From Phoronis australis (taxonomy: Eukaryota > Phoronida > Phoronidae): 64,000 nucleotides of DNA. Of the stretch, positions 48,371 to 57,053 are shown piece by piece. Numbering within the stretch: position 1 is the stretch's first letter; each line of letters begins with the position of its first letter. The DNA lies in the NCBI GenBank assembly GCA_002633005.1, contig NMRA01000183.1, positions 437,553-501,552 of the forward strand. The letters run 5' to 3'. Both the position numbers and the translations under genes were made by a program. The notes beneath the pieces are model-generated. The model had not been told where the DNA came from. It worked only from the letters and a program-made list of their open reading frames with translations, and ran no database searches.

Positions 48371-48934
48371 CTACAAGTGTCATCATTGTAGTTTAAGAGA
48401 GTATAAACACACGTTTTGTACAAGAAGGGGATTGACTTTTGATTAGGAACACTTACCACTGAAAATTGGTTTGATCGTGCTCTAAACTTTGACGATTGGT
48501 TATTTCTGGATTTATAAGAAACCGACAATTCGTTCTTCATAGCTGAGACCACTCTCCGCTCATAAAATGACACGCCCTAACATGCAAAGTCGTCATAATT
48601 TTCACCGCCCCATCATCCTCACCAGCATAGTCCTTATCACCATCGTCGTCATCGTCTTCAGGATGATATCACCATACATCATAGTTGCCGTCATGATTCG
48701 TCAGTACAATGCTCGCAACAGCTGCTCAGTAGACTGTCAACTAACTGACCATTTATCTACCGATTCTTGCACTAGTACAGAAAACGAAATTTATTCACCC
48801 TTTAGTTCAGACATCTCTTTAGGACCTCTTGAAACACAGACATATGTACATGCAACGATACTTTCCTAACTGTAGGGCATTTTCTAAATCATCACGGCAC
48901 TGAAACAACGTAGATGCTTAGATGTAGTTCTTAC
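48371..48934 (-). other. intron before the terminal exon
   Basis: 564 nt. A minus segment about 48463 to 48521 has a plausible acceptor (GTCTCAG) and donor (GTG/GTAAGT), but its phase does not fit the terminal exon, so I do not call it coding. The plus strand holds a CATCGTCGTCATCGTC-type simple stretch. Nothing else. Confidence 0.55.
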
Positions 48935-49030
48935 TTGTGGCCTGACATTTGTAGTTGCCAACGGTATTCACACACTTCTGTTTACTTAGATCACAAGAAT
49001 TAAGGTTGGGATCTCTGCATTCGTCAATGT
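48935..49030 (-). CDS. truncated calcium-binding EGF exon (four cysteines)
   Basis: A 96-nt phase 1-1 exon starting Asp-Ile-Asp-Glu-Cys, with the Asp-Pro-Asn-Leu-Asn-Ser-Cys segment of the 135-nt exon type and the hydroxylation motif C-x-N-x4-Y-x-C. It stops three residues after C4, at the donor ACAA/GTAAGA, so C5 and C6 are missing. It is exactly 39 nt shorter than the 135-nt exon at 52446. The acceptor is TTATTTCAG. The calcium-ligand residues are intact. It joins the terminal chitin-binding-like exon. Confidence 0.88.
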
Positions 49031-49553
49031 CTGAAATAACATATGGATATTTGGTAGTTTCCGTGGCGTTTGCATAACGGATATCTTCATTCTAAGAATA
49101 AGATAGACTATGTTGACAATGTTATTTACAGTATCATGGCCTCTCATTGGTTAAAGTGATGACTGAAACCGACGTCATAACATTCAGTCATTTCCATTGG
49201 TTGAAATCTGGGAAACCCCCTTTCAGATTACTGTTACATACATGTAGTGCAGCGACCACCTTTGACACAAATACTTGCAATTTATTAAAACTGGCAGTAA
49301 TCGAAGTAAACAAAATCAAGGAAACCACGGATCCCGTTGCTAAGCCAAAAATAATTTAAAGTCCATAGAAGACTTTTGCAAGTGGTGGCGATGTGATCAA
49401 TAAACGTCCGACCAAGCATGCGCATTGATGCCCACACACGGGTGTGTCGTTTATCATGTTTCCACAGTGTCATTTTTGGAATTGGTGGCGCTCAGTGTCA
49501 GAGGGTATGAAATAGACATCAAGTTAGGATCACCGTAGTGAAATATAACGTTA

Positions 49554-49599
<46 letters not shown>

Positions 49600-49849
49600 N
49601 NNNNNNNNNNNNNNNNNNNNNNNNNNNNNNNNNNNNNNNNNNNNNNNNNNNNNNNNNNNNNNNNNNNNNNNNNNNNNNNNNNNNNNNNNNNNNNNNNNNN
49701 NNNNNNNNNNNNNNNNNNNNNNNNNNNNNNNNGTGTGTGTGTGTGTGTGTGTGTATACTGCATAACGTTATATATATCAAAGATATTTAGCAGACAGAAG
49801 TAAGTGGTTATTTAGCAAACTAAATTACATGGGCCATGTGATCACATAC
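49031..49849 (-). other. intron with TG microsatellite and assembly gap
   Basis: An 819-nt intron (nominal length) containing the (TG)n tract interrupted by 133 N. Nothing else is recognised. Confidence 0.7.
49558..49755. repeat. (TG)n microsatellite split by 133 N
   Basis: A TG run enters the gap at 49600 and a GT run leaves it at 49733. The unknown bases are therefore very likely more TG repeat, and the true length is uncertain. Frames spanning the gap are meaningless. Confidence 0.97.
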
Positions 49850-49972
49850 CAACACAACGGACACCATTTCCGATGAATCCGTCGCGACAAACGCATCTGT
49901 AGCTTCCCAAAACGTTGATGCACTGGGCGTTAGGAGAACACCGGTCAAGTCCATTCATGCATTCGTCAATAT
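49850..49972 (-). CDS. calcium-binding EGF domain exon
   Basis: A 123-nt phase 1-1 exon with a complete calcium-binding EGF domain. It has the start Asp-Ile-Asp-Glu-Cys, the hydroxylation motif [12 protein letters not shown], and a Gly-Phe-Ile-Gly-Asn-Gly loop before C6. The acceptor is CCTTTTCAG and the donor is GTTG/GTATGT. Domains of this type bind one calcium ion each and stiffen tandem chains in fibrillin- and fibulin-like extracellular proteins. All calcium ligands are present. Confidence 0.95.
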
Positions 49973-50459
49973 CTGAAAAGGAAGACCTCCATTGTGTGAG
50001 CCAATGCTTAAAAACTGGACGCTCTATAACAAACGTTTGTGAAGCATATCTTTCGAAAATGCCCGTACGCGTGAAAAACGTCTTTATGCTGAATATGCAA
50101 GTAGAAATCAACAAATTGATGTTTTGGTTACTATTTGAGGTGAACTCAAAAGCGCTTGACTGCTATTTTCATCAAAGTTCAAGCTCAAAACGGTGCACAC
50201 AATGACCGGATACTGGAGTTGGATCCTCATGGACAAATATCTCATCATTTTCTATATAGAGGGGACACAAACAATGGAAGTGTGTAGTTAATCGCAGTGG
50301 CGGATTTAAGGGGGCCCCCTAAAATTCTCCCATATTCCATTTGGCAGTTATGGGATGCAAATGCCTGAAGGGTCAAATCCTGGCAAAAAACTCTGCCCTG
50401 GCCCCCACTCAAAATCCTGAATCCGCCCTGAATCACTATAAATAATGTACAATTCAAAC
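49973..50459 (-). other. intron with a miniature element next to the donor
   Basis: A 487-nt intron. A 136-bp family A element (50295 to 50430) sits only 29 nt from the splice donor of the next exon upstream. No other content is recognised. Confidence 0.7.
50295..50430. mobile_element. miniature inverted-end element, family A (short copy)
   Basis: Starts CAGTGGCGGATTTAAGGGGG and ends ATCCGCCCTG. Shares the CTAAAATTCTCCCATATTCC and CTCAAAATCCTGAATCCGCC segments with the copies at 40471 and 51268, but lacks much of the middle. Probably an internally deleted copy. Confidence 0.8.
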
Positions 50460-50579
50460 CTTCGCAGTCTTGACCACTTCGTGTGTAACCACGTTTACAG
50501 ACGCACTTATAACTGCCAGGAAGATTGAAACAGACGGTGTTGACATGGCAACGGGTAGGCACAGAACATTCGTTTACGT
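50460..50579 (-). CDS. calcium-binding EGF domain exon
   Basis: A 120-nt phase 1-1 exon with the start Asp-Val-Asn-Glu-Cys, the hydroxylation motif C-F-N-L-P-G-S-Y-K-C-V-C and an Arg-Gly-Tyr loop. The acceptor is ATGATTTCAG and the donor is GAAG/GTTTGA. The loop before C6 (Thr-Arg-Ser-Gly-Gln-Asp) differs from the Gly-Asp-Gly type, so this domain is distinct from its neighbours. Calcium ligands are intact. Confidence 0.94.
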
Positions 50580-52075
50580 CTGAAATCATAAAAGAGTTGC
50601 TTTACAGTGATTAACATACAATTTTTAACAACTTACCTAATACTATCACGATAACTGTCACCGCTGCCACATCACCATCGACTGAGTAGCGTTGTCGTTG
50701 TCTGCTACGGCGGCGACAATACGCCGTCCGAGTCGCCAATGCCATTTAAAACGTGCGCTTTGCCAGTAGTGTTTAAGTGTCAACACCAAAGCCCTTGCTG
50801 TCCGTTGTTGTATCCCATCATTTCGTGTTATTTACTGCCGCCATTTTGTCAGACATAGAGCACACATTTAGCTAGTAAAGTGTGGATTTCTAGCTCCCCC
50901 ATATTAACCAACACCATTTGAGTTTAAACACCACAATAAGTAGCAGCACACATTAGAGTACGTGCCATTTGCATGGTAACTAGTTGACTGTTCAAGTAAG
51001 TGTTGGAAAAAGAGGAAGTTAAATTGTGGAGCGGACTGGGTCTATTGATCGTCCTTGATTACAATGAGGCATGTGAGCAGAAAGTGGACAATGAAATCTG
51101 ACTTGAAGCCAACGGGAATTGGCTAATTTTGCTTGACGAGGGAATGGTGGCGACAAAGGAAAAGCGGGATTAGTACATGTAAGAGGTTCAACGGCAGTTT
51201 CGTCCTTACGCAGTACACAATGCAAAGACATCAGAATTGCCCATAAGTGTTATCAACGGATACGATACAGTAGCAGATTTGGGGGGGGGAGGCCAAGGGG
51301 GCTTAACATTCGCCAAGATACCCTTTGGGAGTTCGGGGTACAAATTGCTGACTAGCATATGCTCGGGGGCGAATGCACAATGCATAGGCCTTGAACAAAC
51401 CCCGTTTACCGCTTTTTCAGTAATAATGTGCGCAAACCCAAAATTGGAGATCCCTGCATCCCTACATTTTAGGCTGGGCGCGCGCATGTGCCGAAATTCT
51501 GGTTATTCCTGTGCCCTGGCCACCCCCCCCCCCAACTCAAAATCCTGGATTCGCCCCTGCGGTATATTTCTTGAACCATATGGGTTCCTCCCCGTTGCCA
51601 CTCCCTTCCACAATGGGGCGCGTGTCACATTTGTTATTAGTTGTGTATCACTTGTCTGCAGTGTTTGGTGCCGGCAGTAACTGGAACACAAGTTAAAGAA
51701 CCCCAAATCTGGCTTTAACGCCACTCGACTCATGTACAGCGAGCGAGTAATGGACGTGGATTGCGTGACAGATAATAGCACGATAGAAGATAATGCTTCT
51801 GAGTAGTGAGAAAGCAAAGAAAATGCATCCCATGCAAAAACGTTGGGAATATTATACCGCCCTCCTCATTATCAACATGTACTGGCATTCAGAACGCTGG
51901 TAATAGCTTACGGGACCACCACTGCATCACCGTCATTGACAGTCGTCATGACTACCTAGAATTACTACCATTACCATGATCATCAGTGCGCCTAAGTACA
52001 TGTTTATTCCAATATCAGCATGACTGCAGTAATGTTCCTTAGAAGACAAAAGGAACCGCATAAATAACTTCTTAC
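50580..52075 (-). other. intron with a family A element
   Basis: A 1.5 kb intron holding the longest family A copy (51268 to 51559). A TGG-to-TAG region on the minus strand around 51019 to 51231 matches nothing known. Confidence 0.6.
51268..51559. mobile_element. miniature inverted-end element, family A (long copy)
   Basis: Starts CAGTAGCAGATTTGGGG and ends TTCGCCCCTG. It shares ATTTTAGGCTGG, GAAATTCTGGTTATTCCTGT and CAACTCAAAATCCTGGATTC with the copy at 40471. It has an additional stretch of about 90 bp in the left half (around CTCGGGGGCGAATGCACAATG). The length series 136, 199 and 292 bp suggests serial internal deletion. Confidence 0.8.
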
Positions 52076-52201
52076 CAACACAACTACGTCCATTGCCCTG
52101 AAATCCCGGTTTGCAGTCACAGACATAGCCATCACCTTTGAGGTAGCAGAAGGCGTTCGCGTGACAGTCGTGTGTCTTGTCAGCATCACATTTGTCAGCA
52201 T
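52076..52201 (-). CDS. EGF domain exon, calcium ligands partly lost
   Basis: A 126-nt phase 1-1 exon with six cysteines and the Gly-Phe-Gln-Gly-Asn-Gly loop. The calcium signature is weakened: the start is Asp-Ala-Asp-Lys-Cys (Glu to Lys), and the hydroxylation Asn is replaced (C-Y-L-K-G-D-G-Y-V-C). It probably binds calcium poorly or not at all, which may create a flexible joint in the chain. The acceptor is TTTGTGACAG and the donor is GTTG/GTAAGA. Confidence 0.92.
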
Positions 52202-52445
52202 CTGTCACAAATACTATGGTACATATCAGATCATCATTTCCACTACATAACTGTAGGCATTTTACCTAAACAGGCAATAGTAACTTACAGGGTCCAGGTT
52301 TCTTATCAAATCTCCTTGGTGTCTCAAAAGTTCGGATACGTTGCCTCTTGCAAATTCCCTAGTACCCAGTCTACACATACAGAAATACGCCTTAAAATTC
52401 CAATTACAAGTTGTCGTTTATCGTCTATCGGTATAGCTTACCTAC

Positions 52446-52580
52446 CTAGCAAACAATTGTTGTTTGGTTGTAGCACGTAGCCTGCAACACAGCTGCATTT
52501 GTAACTCCCGATAATGTTGGTACATATTCCTCTATTGGTGTCGCAACTATTGAGATTAGGGTCTCTGCACTCGTCAATAT
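52446..52580 (-). CDS. calcium-binding EGF domain exon (135-nt type)
   Basis: A 135-nt phase 1-1 exon with the start Asp-Ile-Asp-Glu-Cys, the segment Asp-Pro-Asn-Leu-Asn-Ser-Cys, the hydroxylation motif [12 protein letters not shown], and Gly-Tyr-Val-Leu-Gln-Pro-Asn-Asn before C6. The acceptor is GTTCCAG and the donor is CTAG/GTAGGT. A GTAAG five bases on would read a TAA first, so it is not used. Very similar to the exon at 54614 and to the truncated one at 48935. Confidence 0.93.
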   Translation of the reverse strand: MLTSAETLISIVATPIEEYVPTLSGVTNAAVLQATCYNQTTIVC

Positions 52581-53164
52581 CTGGAACGAATATACCAAAT
52601 ACCGAAACTACTTAACTCCAGAGGACATTGACAATTGATTTGGAGATCTAAAGCTTGTACTGATTCCAGTCATCGAAAAGGCGCAAATATCTCGTTTCAG
52701 ACCAATCTAACGAGTGCATACATAACAAACTCAAGCTTATCATAATACGTGTAGGCTATGTGAATAGAATAGAGTATTTTTACGTGTGGTCGTAGGCCGA
52801 TTCAGCGACCGGCAGTGGCTCTGCGCACAACGACTCCGTTTCCGTCGTCTGCTTCACTGTGCAATGAAGAAAATTATTTCATTTTTTAAAGAAAATGGAA
52901 TCTTAGTGACGATGAAAAAACAGAAGTTGCTGGTAAGATGTGAACTTTAATCGAAGCCATAGTGAATCACTCTCTCTATGTCAAACCTTAACTTTAGACG
53001 ATTTCCAAAGCAATCACGTCACTGATGCCAACACAAAAAACGGATTTGGTCTTTTGGGCAATTGAAGACTATTTTAAATACAACAAATTTGTTACGAATT
53101 GATTGCACAAAAAAGTGTAATAAGCATTGCAAAAAGAAGTTTCGCGCGCAAGTTACGAGTGAAA

Positions 53165-53471
53165 TTGTAGTGGTGCTGTGGTAATTACAAGCACTCTCGA
53201 TCAATCAGTCAGGTCGTGAGTTCGAGTCTGTCTGACACGTTCTCCGTGCTTTTTTTCTTTTTCTTTGCCTTTTTTCTTGGATAATACTTCAGGAATCAAG
53301 GAAAATGCTTGATTTTTAGAGGGAAAAACGGAAAAATTTCCTGGGCGGCAGGGGGTGAACCCCCTTCCCGACCTCCCCCCATTCGGTGCTATGCGCATCT
53401 AATCGTACTTTGCATAAATGTTTTCGGACAAACTGTTGGGCTCCCCTTGTGATATCCTAGATCCGCCACTG
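53165..53471. mobile_element. CAGTGGCGGATC-ended repeat with a tRNA-like head
   Basis: The right end, read on the minus strand, is CAGTGGCGGATCTAGGATAT, identical to the start of the copy at 63895. The match continues to GATGCGCATAGCACCGAATG. At the left end, on the plus strand, about 53170 to 53235 resembles a tRNA: a TGGTGCTGTGGTAATTACA A-box region, then GGTCGTGAGTTCGAGTC as a B box. This fits a tRNA-derived SINE head fused to, or next to, a short inverted-end repeat. The boundaries are approximate. Confidence 0.6.
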
Positions 53472-53555
53472 GTAGCTAGTCTTCTTCACACACCAACCGT
53501 AAGGTCATTCGCACTCTTATTTTCTTGGCTCACATACATATTGACTCAGCTGGAT

Positions 53556-53785
53556 CATGCGCGCACACAGCCGAAAAATGGAGGGCTCGAATTTTTGAGA
53601 ATGTGGACCTTTACCAAAAACGGAGTACGTTCTGAGTTATGAATTGTGCATTCGCCAAATTTGTATAGTTCCTGCCTTTTTAGTGCAATTTTTTCTCGTT
53701 TTCTACTTTTTGTTTCTTTGAGGTGGACCTTTTCACCCACTTCGCCAAATGGGGGGGAGCGTTCGAGCCCTCCGGGTGCGCGCAT
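53556..53785. mobile_element. 230-bp fold-back element, GGAGGGCTCGAA ends
   Basis: The left end reads CATGCGCGCAC and then GGAGGGCTCGAA. The right end reads the same on the other strand, with TTCGAGCCCTCC followed by GTGCGCGCATG. A stretch of about 15 bases differs between the two motifs on the left side only. Probably a miniature inverted-repeat transposable element. Confidence 0.7.
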
Positions 53786-53911
53786 GTGGATAGCGCTAAA
53801 ACTCGATTAATGAAGATGTGAGTACAACGAATCAGGAAGGGGATTATAGCAAGACACATATTCAAACAACGTTGTATGCTACCATAGGTCCTTTGAGTAT
53901 GTTAACTGTAC

Positions 53912-54037
53912 CTCTACAAAAAATCTTCCCATCGCCGATGTACCCATCTAGGCATTTGCATCGGTAACCTCCGGCCGTATTAAGACACGAGGCTTTGTCG
54001 TGGCAGTTGGCAGTTCCAAGTGCACACTCATCAACAT
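53912..54037 (-). CDS. calcium-binding EGF domain exon
   Basis: A 126-nt phase 1-1 exon with the start Asp-Val-Asp-Glu-Cys, the hydroxylation motif [12 protein letters not shown], and Gly-Tyr-Ile-Gly-Asp-Gly before C6. The acceptor is CACAATCTAG and the donor is AGAG/GTACAG. All calcium ligands are present. Same length and loop type as the exons at 52076 and 55043. Confidence 0.94.
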
Positions 54038-54613
54038 CTAGATTGTGAAGAATGGATGTAAATCGAAGGAAACAAATTCTCCATTAATACCTTTTTTGGA
54101 AATCAAACATTACAAACGAAGTTTGCGTTTTCCCTTTAATACCTCGCAAATATATACACAAATATACGCCATGAAAAGGCCAAATTGTAGTACTGATACC
54201 AAATATCGTTTTTCAACTAATATGAATGGAGAGGGGTGCGAAAGGCATACATGTACTTAGAGGCGGTATGGAGAGAGGGAAGGAGACCGTGAAAGAATTC
54301 TTAAAATACTGACAATGGTTATAACAGTGTACGTGCATAGAACAAAATTGTCTCTATTGACATGTCCTAAAGAACACCATTTTATCAAAGGTTCTGCGCC
54401 CAAGCCGATATGGTGGTATATTGAATGTTGCTAGTCAAACAGTTCATGGCAGGGGTCTGTGAAGGGACGTTGAGAGTGAATATGAACAACGATCTCATTT
54501 TTGTCTGTGGCAATGTTTCTGTCGTACAAAAACATCGTCGCACGTTCGCGATCTCTAGCCGACGACTGAGCTACGATATTTGTTGTACAGCGCCCAGGCA
54601 CAGCTATACTAAC
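54038..54613 (-). other. intron without recognised content
   Basis: 576 nt between two calcium-binding EGF exons, with no identifiable repeat or exon. Confidence 0.65.
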
Positions 54614-54748
54614 CTTTTCCACAAGTATTATTCGGTTTGAGTACGTATCCACTGTTACAGACACATTTATAGCTTCCAATTGTATTAATGCACTGCCCGT
54701 TGTGTCTGTCACATGTGTTCAGTGTGGGGTCCTGGCATTCATCGACGT
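54614..54748 (-). CDS. calcium-binding EGF domain exon (135-nt type)
   Basis: A 135-nt phase 1-1 exon with the start Asp-Val-Asp-Glu-Cys, the segment Asp-Pro-Thr-Leu-Asn-Thr-Cys, the hydroxylation motif [12 protein letters not shown], and Gly-Tyr-Val-Leu-Lys-Pro-Asn-Asn before C6. The acceptor is CATTTCAG and the donor is AAAG/GTTAGT. A close relative of the exon at 52446. The alternation of 126- and 135-nt exons suggests duplication of a two-domain unit. Confidence 0.94.
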
Positions 54749-55042
54749 CTGAAATGGCAGAAACATATATTTTTTGCCGGCACTAATAATTTAATTCTCG
54801 TTACTTTGCATCATTCTTACTGGTTAAAGCTAACAGATGTGACGCGACTGAATATACACGAAATAAAATGGGGTACAATCTTCACATTAGGCATGTAAAT
54901 GTTTAATAGCTAGTTTTTTGTTAAAACAGAAAAATAACAATTAAGGCAAAATTTCTTTCAGATCAGCGACATTCGATATTGACAGTCAAACTTCACAAAG
55001 ACGAAAACGTAGGATAAAAAATTATAAAATCCCGTTTCTTAC

Positions 55043-55168
55043 CTTTACAGAACCTGATTCCATCTCCAACATATCCTTTTGGACAAACACACTGAAAGCT
55101 TCCAACAGTATTAATGCATCTGGCGCTTGCATGACAGTTGTCTAAGTGAAACTCGCATTCCGGGATGT
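55043..55168 (-). CDS. EGF domain exon, altered calcium signature
   Basis: A 126-nt phase 1-1 exon with the hydroxylation motif C-I-N-T-V-G-S-F-Q-C-V-C and Gly-Tyr-Val-Gly-Asp-Gly before C6. The N-terminal ligand box reads Asp-Ile-Pro-Glu-Cys, so the second acidic or amide ligand is replaced by Pro and calcium affinity may be lowered. The acceptor is AACTTTCAG and the donor is AAAG/GTAAGA. Confidence 0.93.
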
Positions 55169-55477
55169 CTGAAAGTTTTATCTTGTCACTGAATCGTCCT
55201 TGCATGAAAAATACCTAGTTAACATCATGTGTAAAGCAAAACAAAGTAATTGCATATCCTACGTAATGGATTTACCTTTTAAATGCATGAGTATTCATTC
55301 ATCCGGAAGAAAAGATTCACGATGTTCATTAATTAGAACAACTTTATCTTTATTTTTGTTGCTGTCTTAGTAATGATATAACATTGAATAATTTCGCCTG
55401 TTTTTACCTATTTTCGGAAATGAATTATGGAGACTTTGCAGTGACAAAATACAAGGTATACAAAAAAGAATTACTAC
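55169..55477 (-). other. short intron
   Basis: A 309-nt intron between two EGF exons. Nothing is recognised. Confidence 0.65.
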
Positions 55478-55600
55478 CGTGACAGTTATTATATCCGTCT
55501 CCTACAAACCCGTCCTGGCAAAAGCATCGGTATCTTCCGGTCATGTTGAGGCAGATGGCGTAAGTGTGGCACTGGTTTTTTCCTAAACAATGACGTAGAT
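55478..55600 (-). CDS. EGF domain exon, non-calcium type (most 5' seen)
   Basis: A 123-nt phase 1-1 exon with six cysteines, the motif C-L-N-M-T-G-R-Y-R-C-F-C, and Gly-Phe-Val-Gly-Asp-Gly before C6. Its start, Asp-Leu-Arg-His-Cys, lacks the acidic calcium ligands. The acceptor is TTGTTCCACAG and the donor is CACG/GTAGTA. Because it begins in phase 1 without a signal peptide, at least one further exon lies upstream (to the right). None is recognised between it and the transposon. Confidence 0.9.
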
Positions 55601-56292
55601 CTGTGGAACAACAATCATAGGTTTTATTTCACGTTTATGTCGCTCTTGGATGAATTCACCTGACTTAATCGCAACTGCATCGACTCCATTCTTGTAGAGA
55701 ACCGTGGTAATTATACTGGTTCCTTACTTCTCATCACTTGAGAAAGCAAATTGACTTTGATTAGTTAAAACGATTTGCTGAAATAACAGCATTTCGCAAA
55801 TTGCACACATTTATGTCTTGTCAATAAAAATTGGTGTTCGAAACCCCTGAACGTCAGCGTATATTTAGTTAAAAATAATACTAAGCCCTGTTTTGGTGTT
55901 CAACCAATCATTGTTCTCTCTTCTGCTAATGACACGGCTTGAATGACGTCTGGATTCTACTAAAACACAAACTCTCTGTGCCATCATACAATGAATTTCA
56001 TGGTTCTTGGTAGACGGCTTTTCCCTGCCGTTGGCATGTACATGTAAGTCGCATACAGTGTACGTCAGAACTGCCTGTCTAACAGACTTGTAAGAAGTTT
56101 TCAAGTTTTCTTCCAAACTTTTGAGGGATGGCGAGGACTACATGTACATACACATGTAGGCTTATTTTGTTTTAGATAATCGGATATGAACGCCGTTGTT
56201 AATACCTGTTCATAAGTCAAAACAGGGTTTGGTATCAATTTAAGCATCAAAAAGTAAAAAAAAAAAATAACATTACATTTCTTTATATTTAG
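55601..56292. other. stretch without recognised content
   Basis: About 690 nt between the last EGF exon and the isolated plus-strand SEA-like exon. A minus frame at 55865 to 56116 has no domain. It may contain a promoter or simply intron. Confidence 0.5.
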
Positions 56293-56420
56293 TGGCCGAT
56301 TTTGAGACGGCCAAATTGGACAAGGCCCTGTGGTCACAGTTGAGATTTGAAGTCAACGTTCCAATAGTCAATGAGTTGTCTGAACAATCAAACCCCGCGT
56401 TCCAGTCTTTCATCAACAAG
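56293..56420 (+). CDS. isolated exon, SEA-domain-like start
   Basis: A 128-nt plus-strand exon candidate. The acceptor is TTTCTTTATATTTAG, it enters in phase 1, and the donor is AAG/GTATTG in phase 0. It encodes 42 residues without a stop. The second half, LRFEVNVPIVNELSEQSNPA followed by Phe-Gln-Ser-Phe, follows the opening of SEA domains: a first beta strand with alternating hydrophobics, then a Ser/Asn-rich helix start ending in a Phe pair. SEA domains are extracellular, often membrane-proximal and self-cleaving. The cleavage motif would be in the next exon, which was not found. It lies opposite in strand to the EGF gene, so it belongs to another gene or is a lone duplicate. Confidence 0.5.
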
Positions 56421-56913
56421 GTATTGATATGTTCAAGTTAGTACAGTGCGACGTTGTATGCGAAGAATCAAGAGGCATATCTTCAAACACACCACCTCGA
56501 TTGGCGTATCGACCCAGACCAATAGAGGTACATTTTGTATTTAACCCATGCGCTTCGAATTCCTAAGTTTCTTACATTTTTCGGCGGATTTTTCAAATAC
56601 TTCACCCAGACTGTTCACATGGCGGATCACATCCTATATGTATGCACTTGTGCGTTAGGTTGCAAGTTTTCTCTTGAAAAAGAAACAGTTTTAAAAGTAA
56701 CGTTTTACTTCTTGAAAAGAGGTAGCAAAGATGAAAACAGCGGCAACTGAGCAGTGAACTTGTAACATCTCCTGGAAATAATTAAAAAAACAACAATTTT
56801 TGATATTTTAATTTGCTAGGATTCGGCACCTGAGTTGCAGACGATATAGTATTCAGCAACTGAAAACAGAGAAAGTGTCTTATAATTAACAGTTTCGCTC
56901 CAGATTTTACGTT
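56421..56913. other. stretch without recognised content
   Basis: 493 nt between the SEA-like exon and the left end of the large transposon. No domain is seen in the plus frame at 56535 to 56750. Confidence 0.5.
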
Positions 56914-57053
56914 TATAGTCCCGTCATTCTACGGATAACCCGGAAAAATTGCAACAGAAGGTTTTATTGCATAAATCGTATCCTTTCACACCCCTTATTG
57001 GGAAAAACTGAAAAAAAGTCTACCGGAATCGGAGTGGCGGAAGTTGGTTTTTC

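Larger units (their letters stand above)
52581..53911 (-). other. intron with two miniature elements
   Basis: A 1.33 kb intron with a tRNA-derived, CAGTGGCGGATC-ended repeat (53165 to 53471) and a 230-bp fold-back element (53556 to 53785). No exon is seen. Confidence 0.6.

Noticed and set aside
48463-48573. Possible additional exon of the calcium-binding EGF gene
   Set aside because: It has plausible borders, but its donor phase would shift the terminal exon into an early stop.
48567-48869. Plus-strand 100-codon frame with a hydrophobic stretch
   Set aside because: The hydrophobicity comes from a CATCGTC/CATCACC-rich simple sequence. There is no homologous domain, and it lies antisense in an intron.
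49454-49803. Frames of repeated Val-Cys or Thr-His across the N gap
   Set aside because: TG microsatellite and unknown bases.
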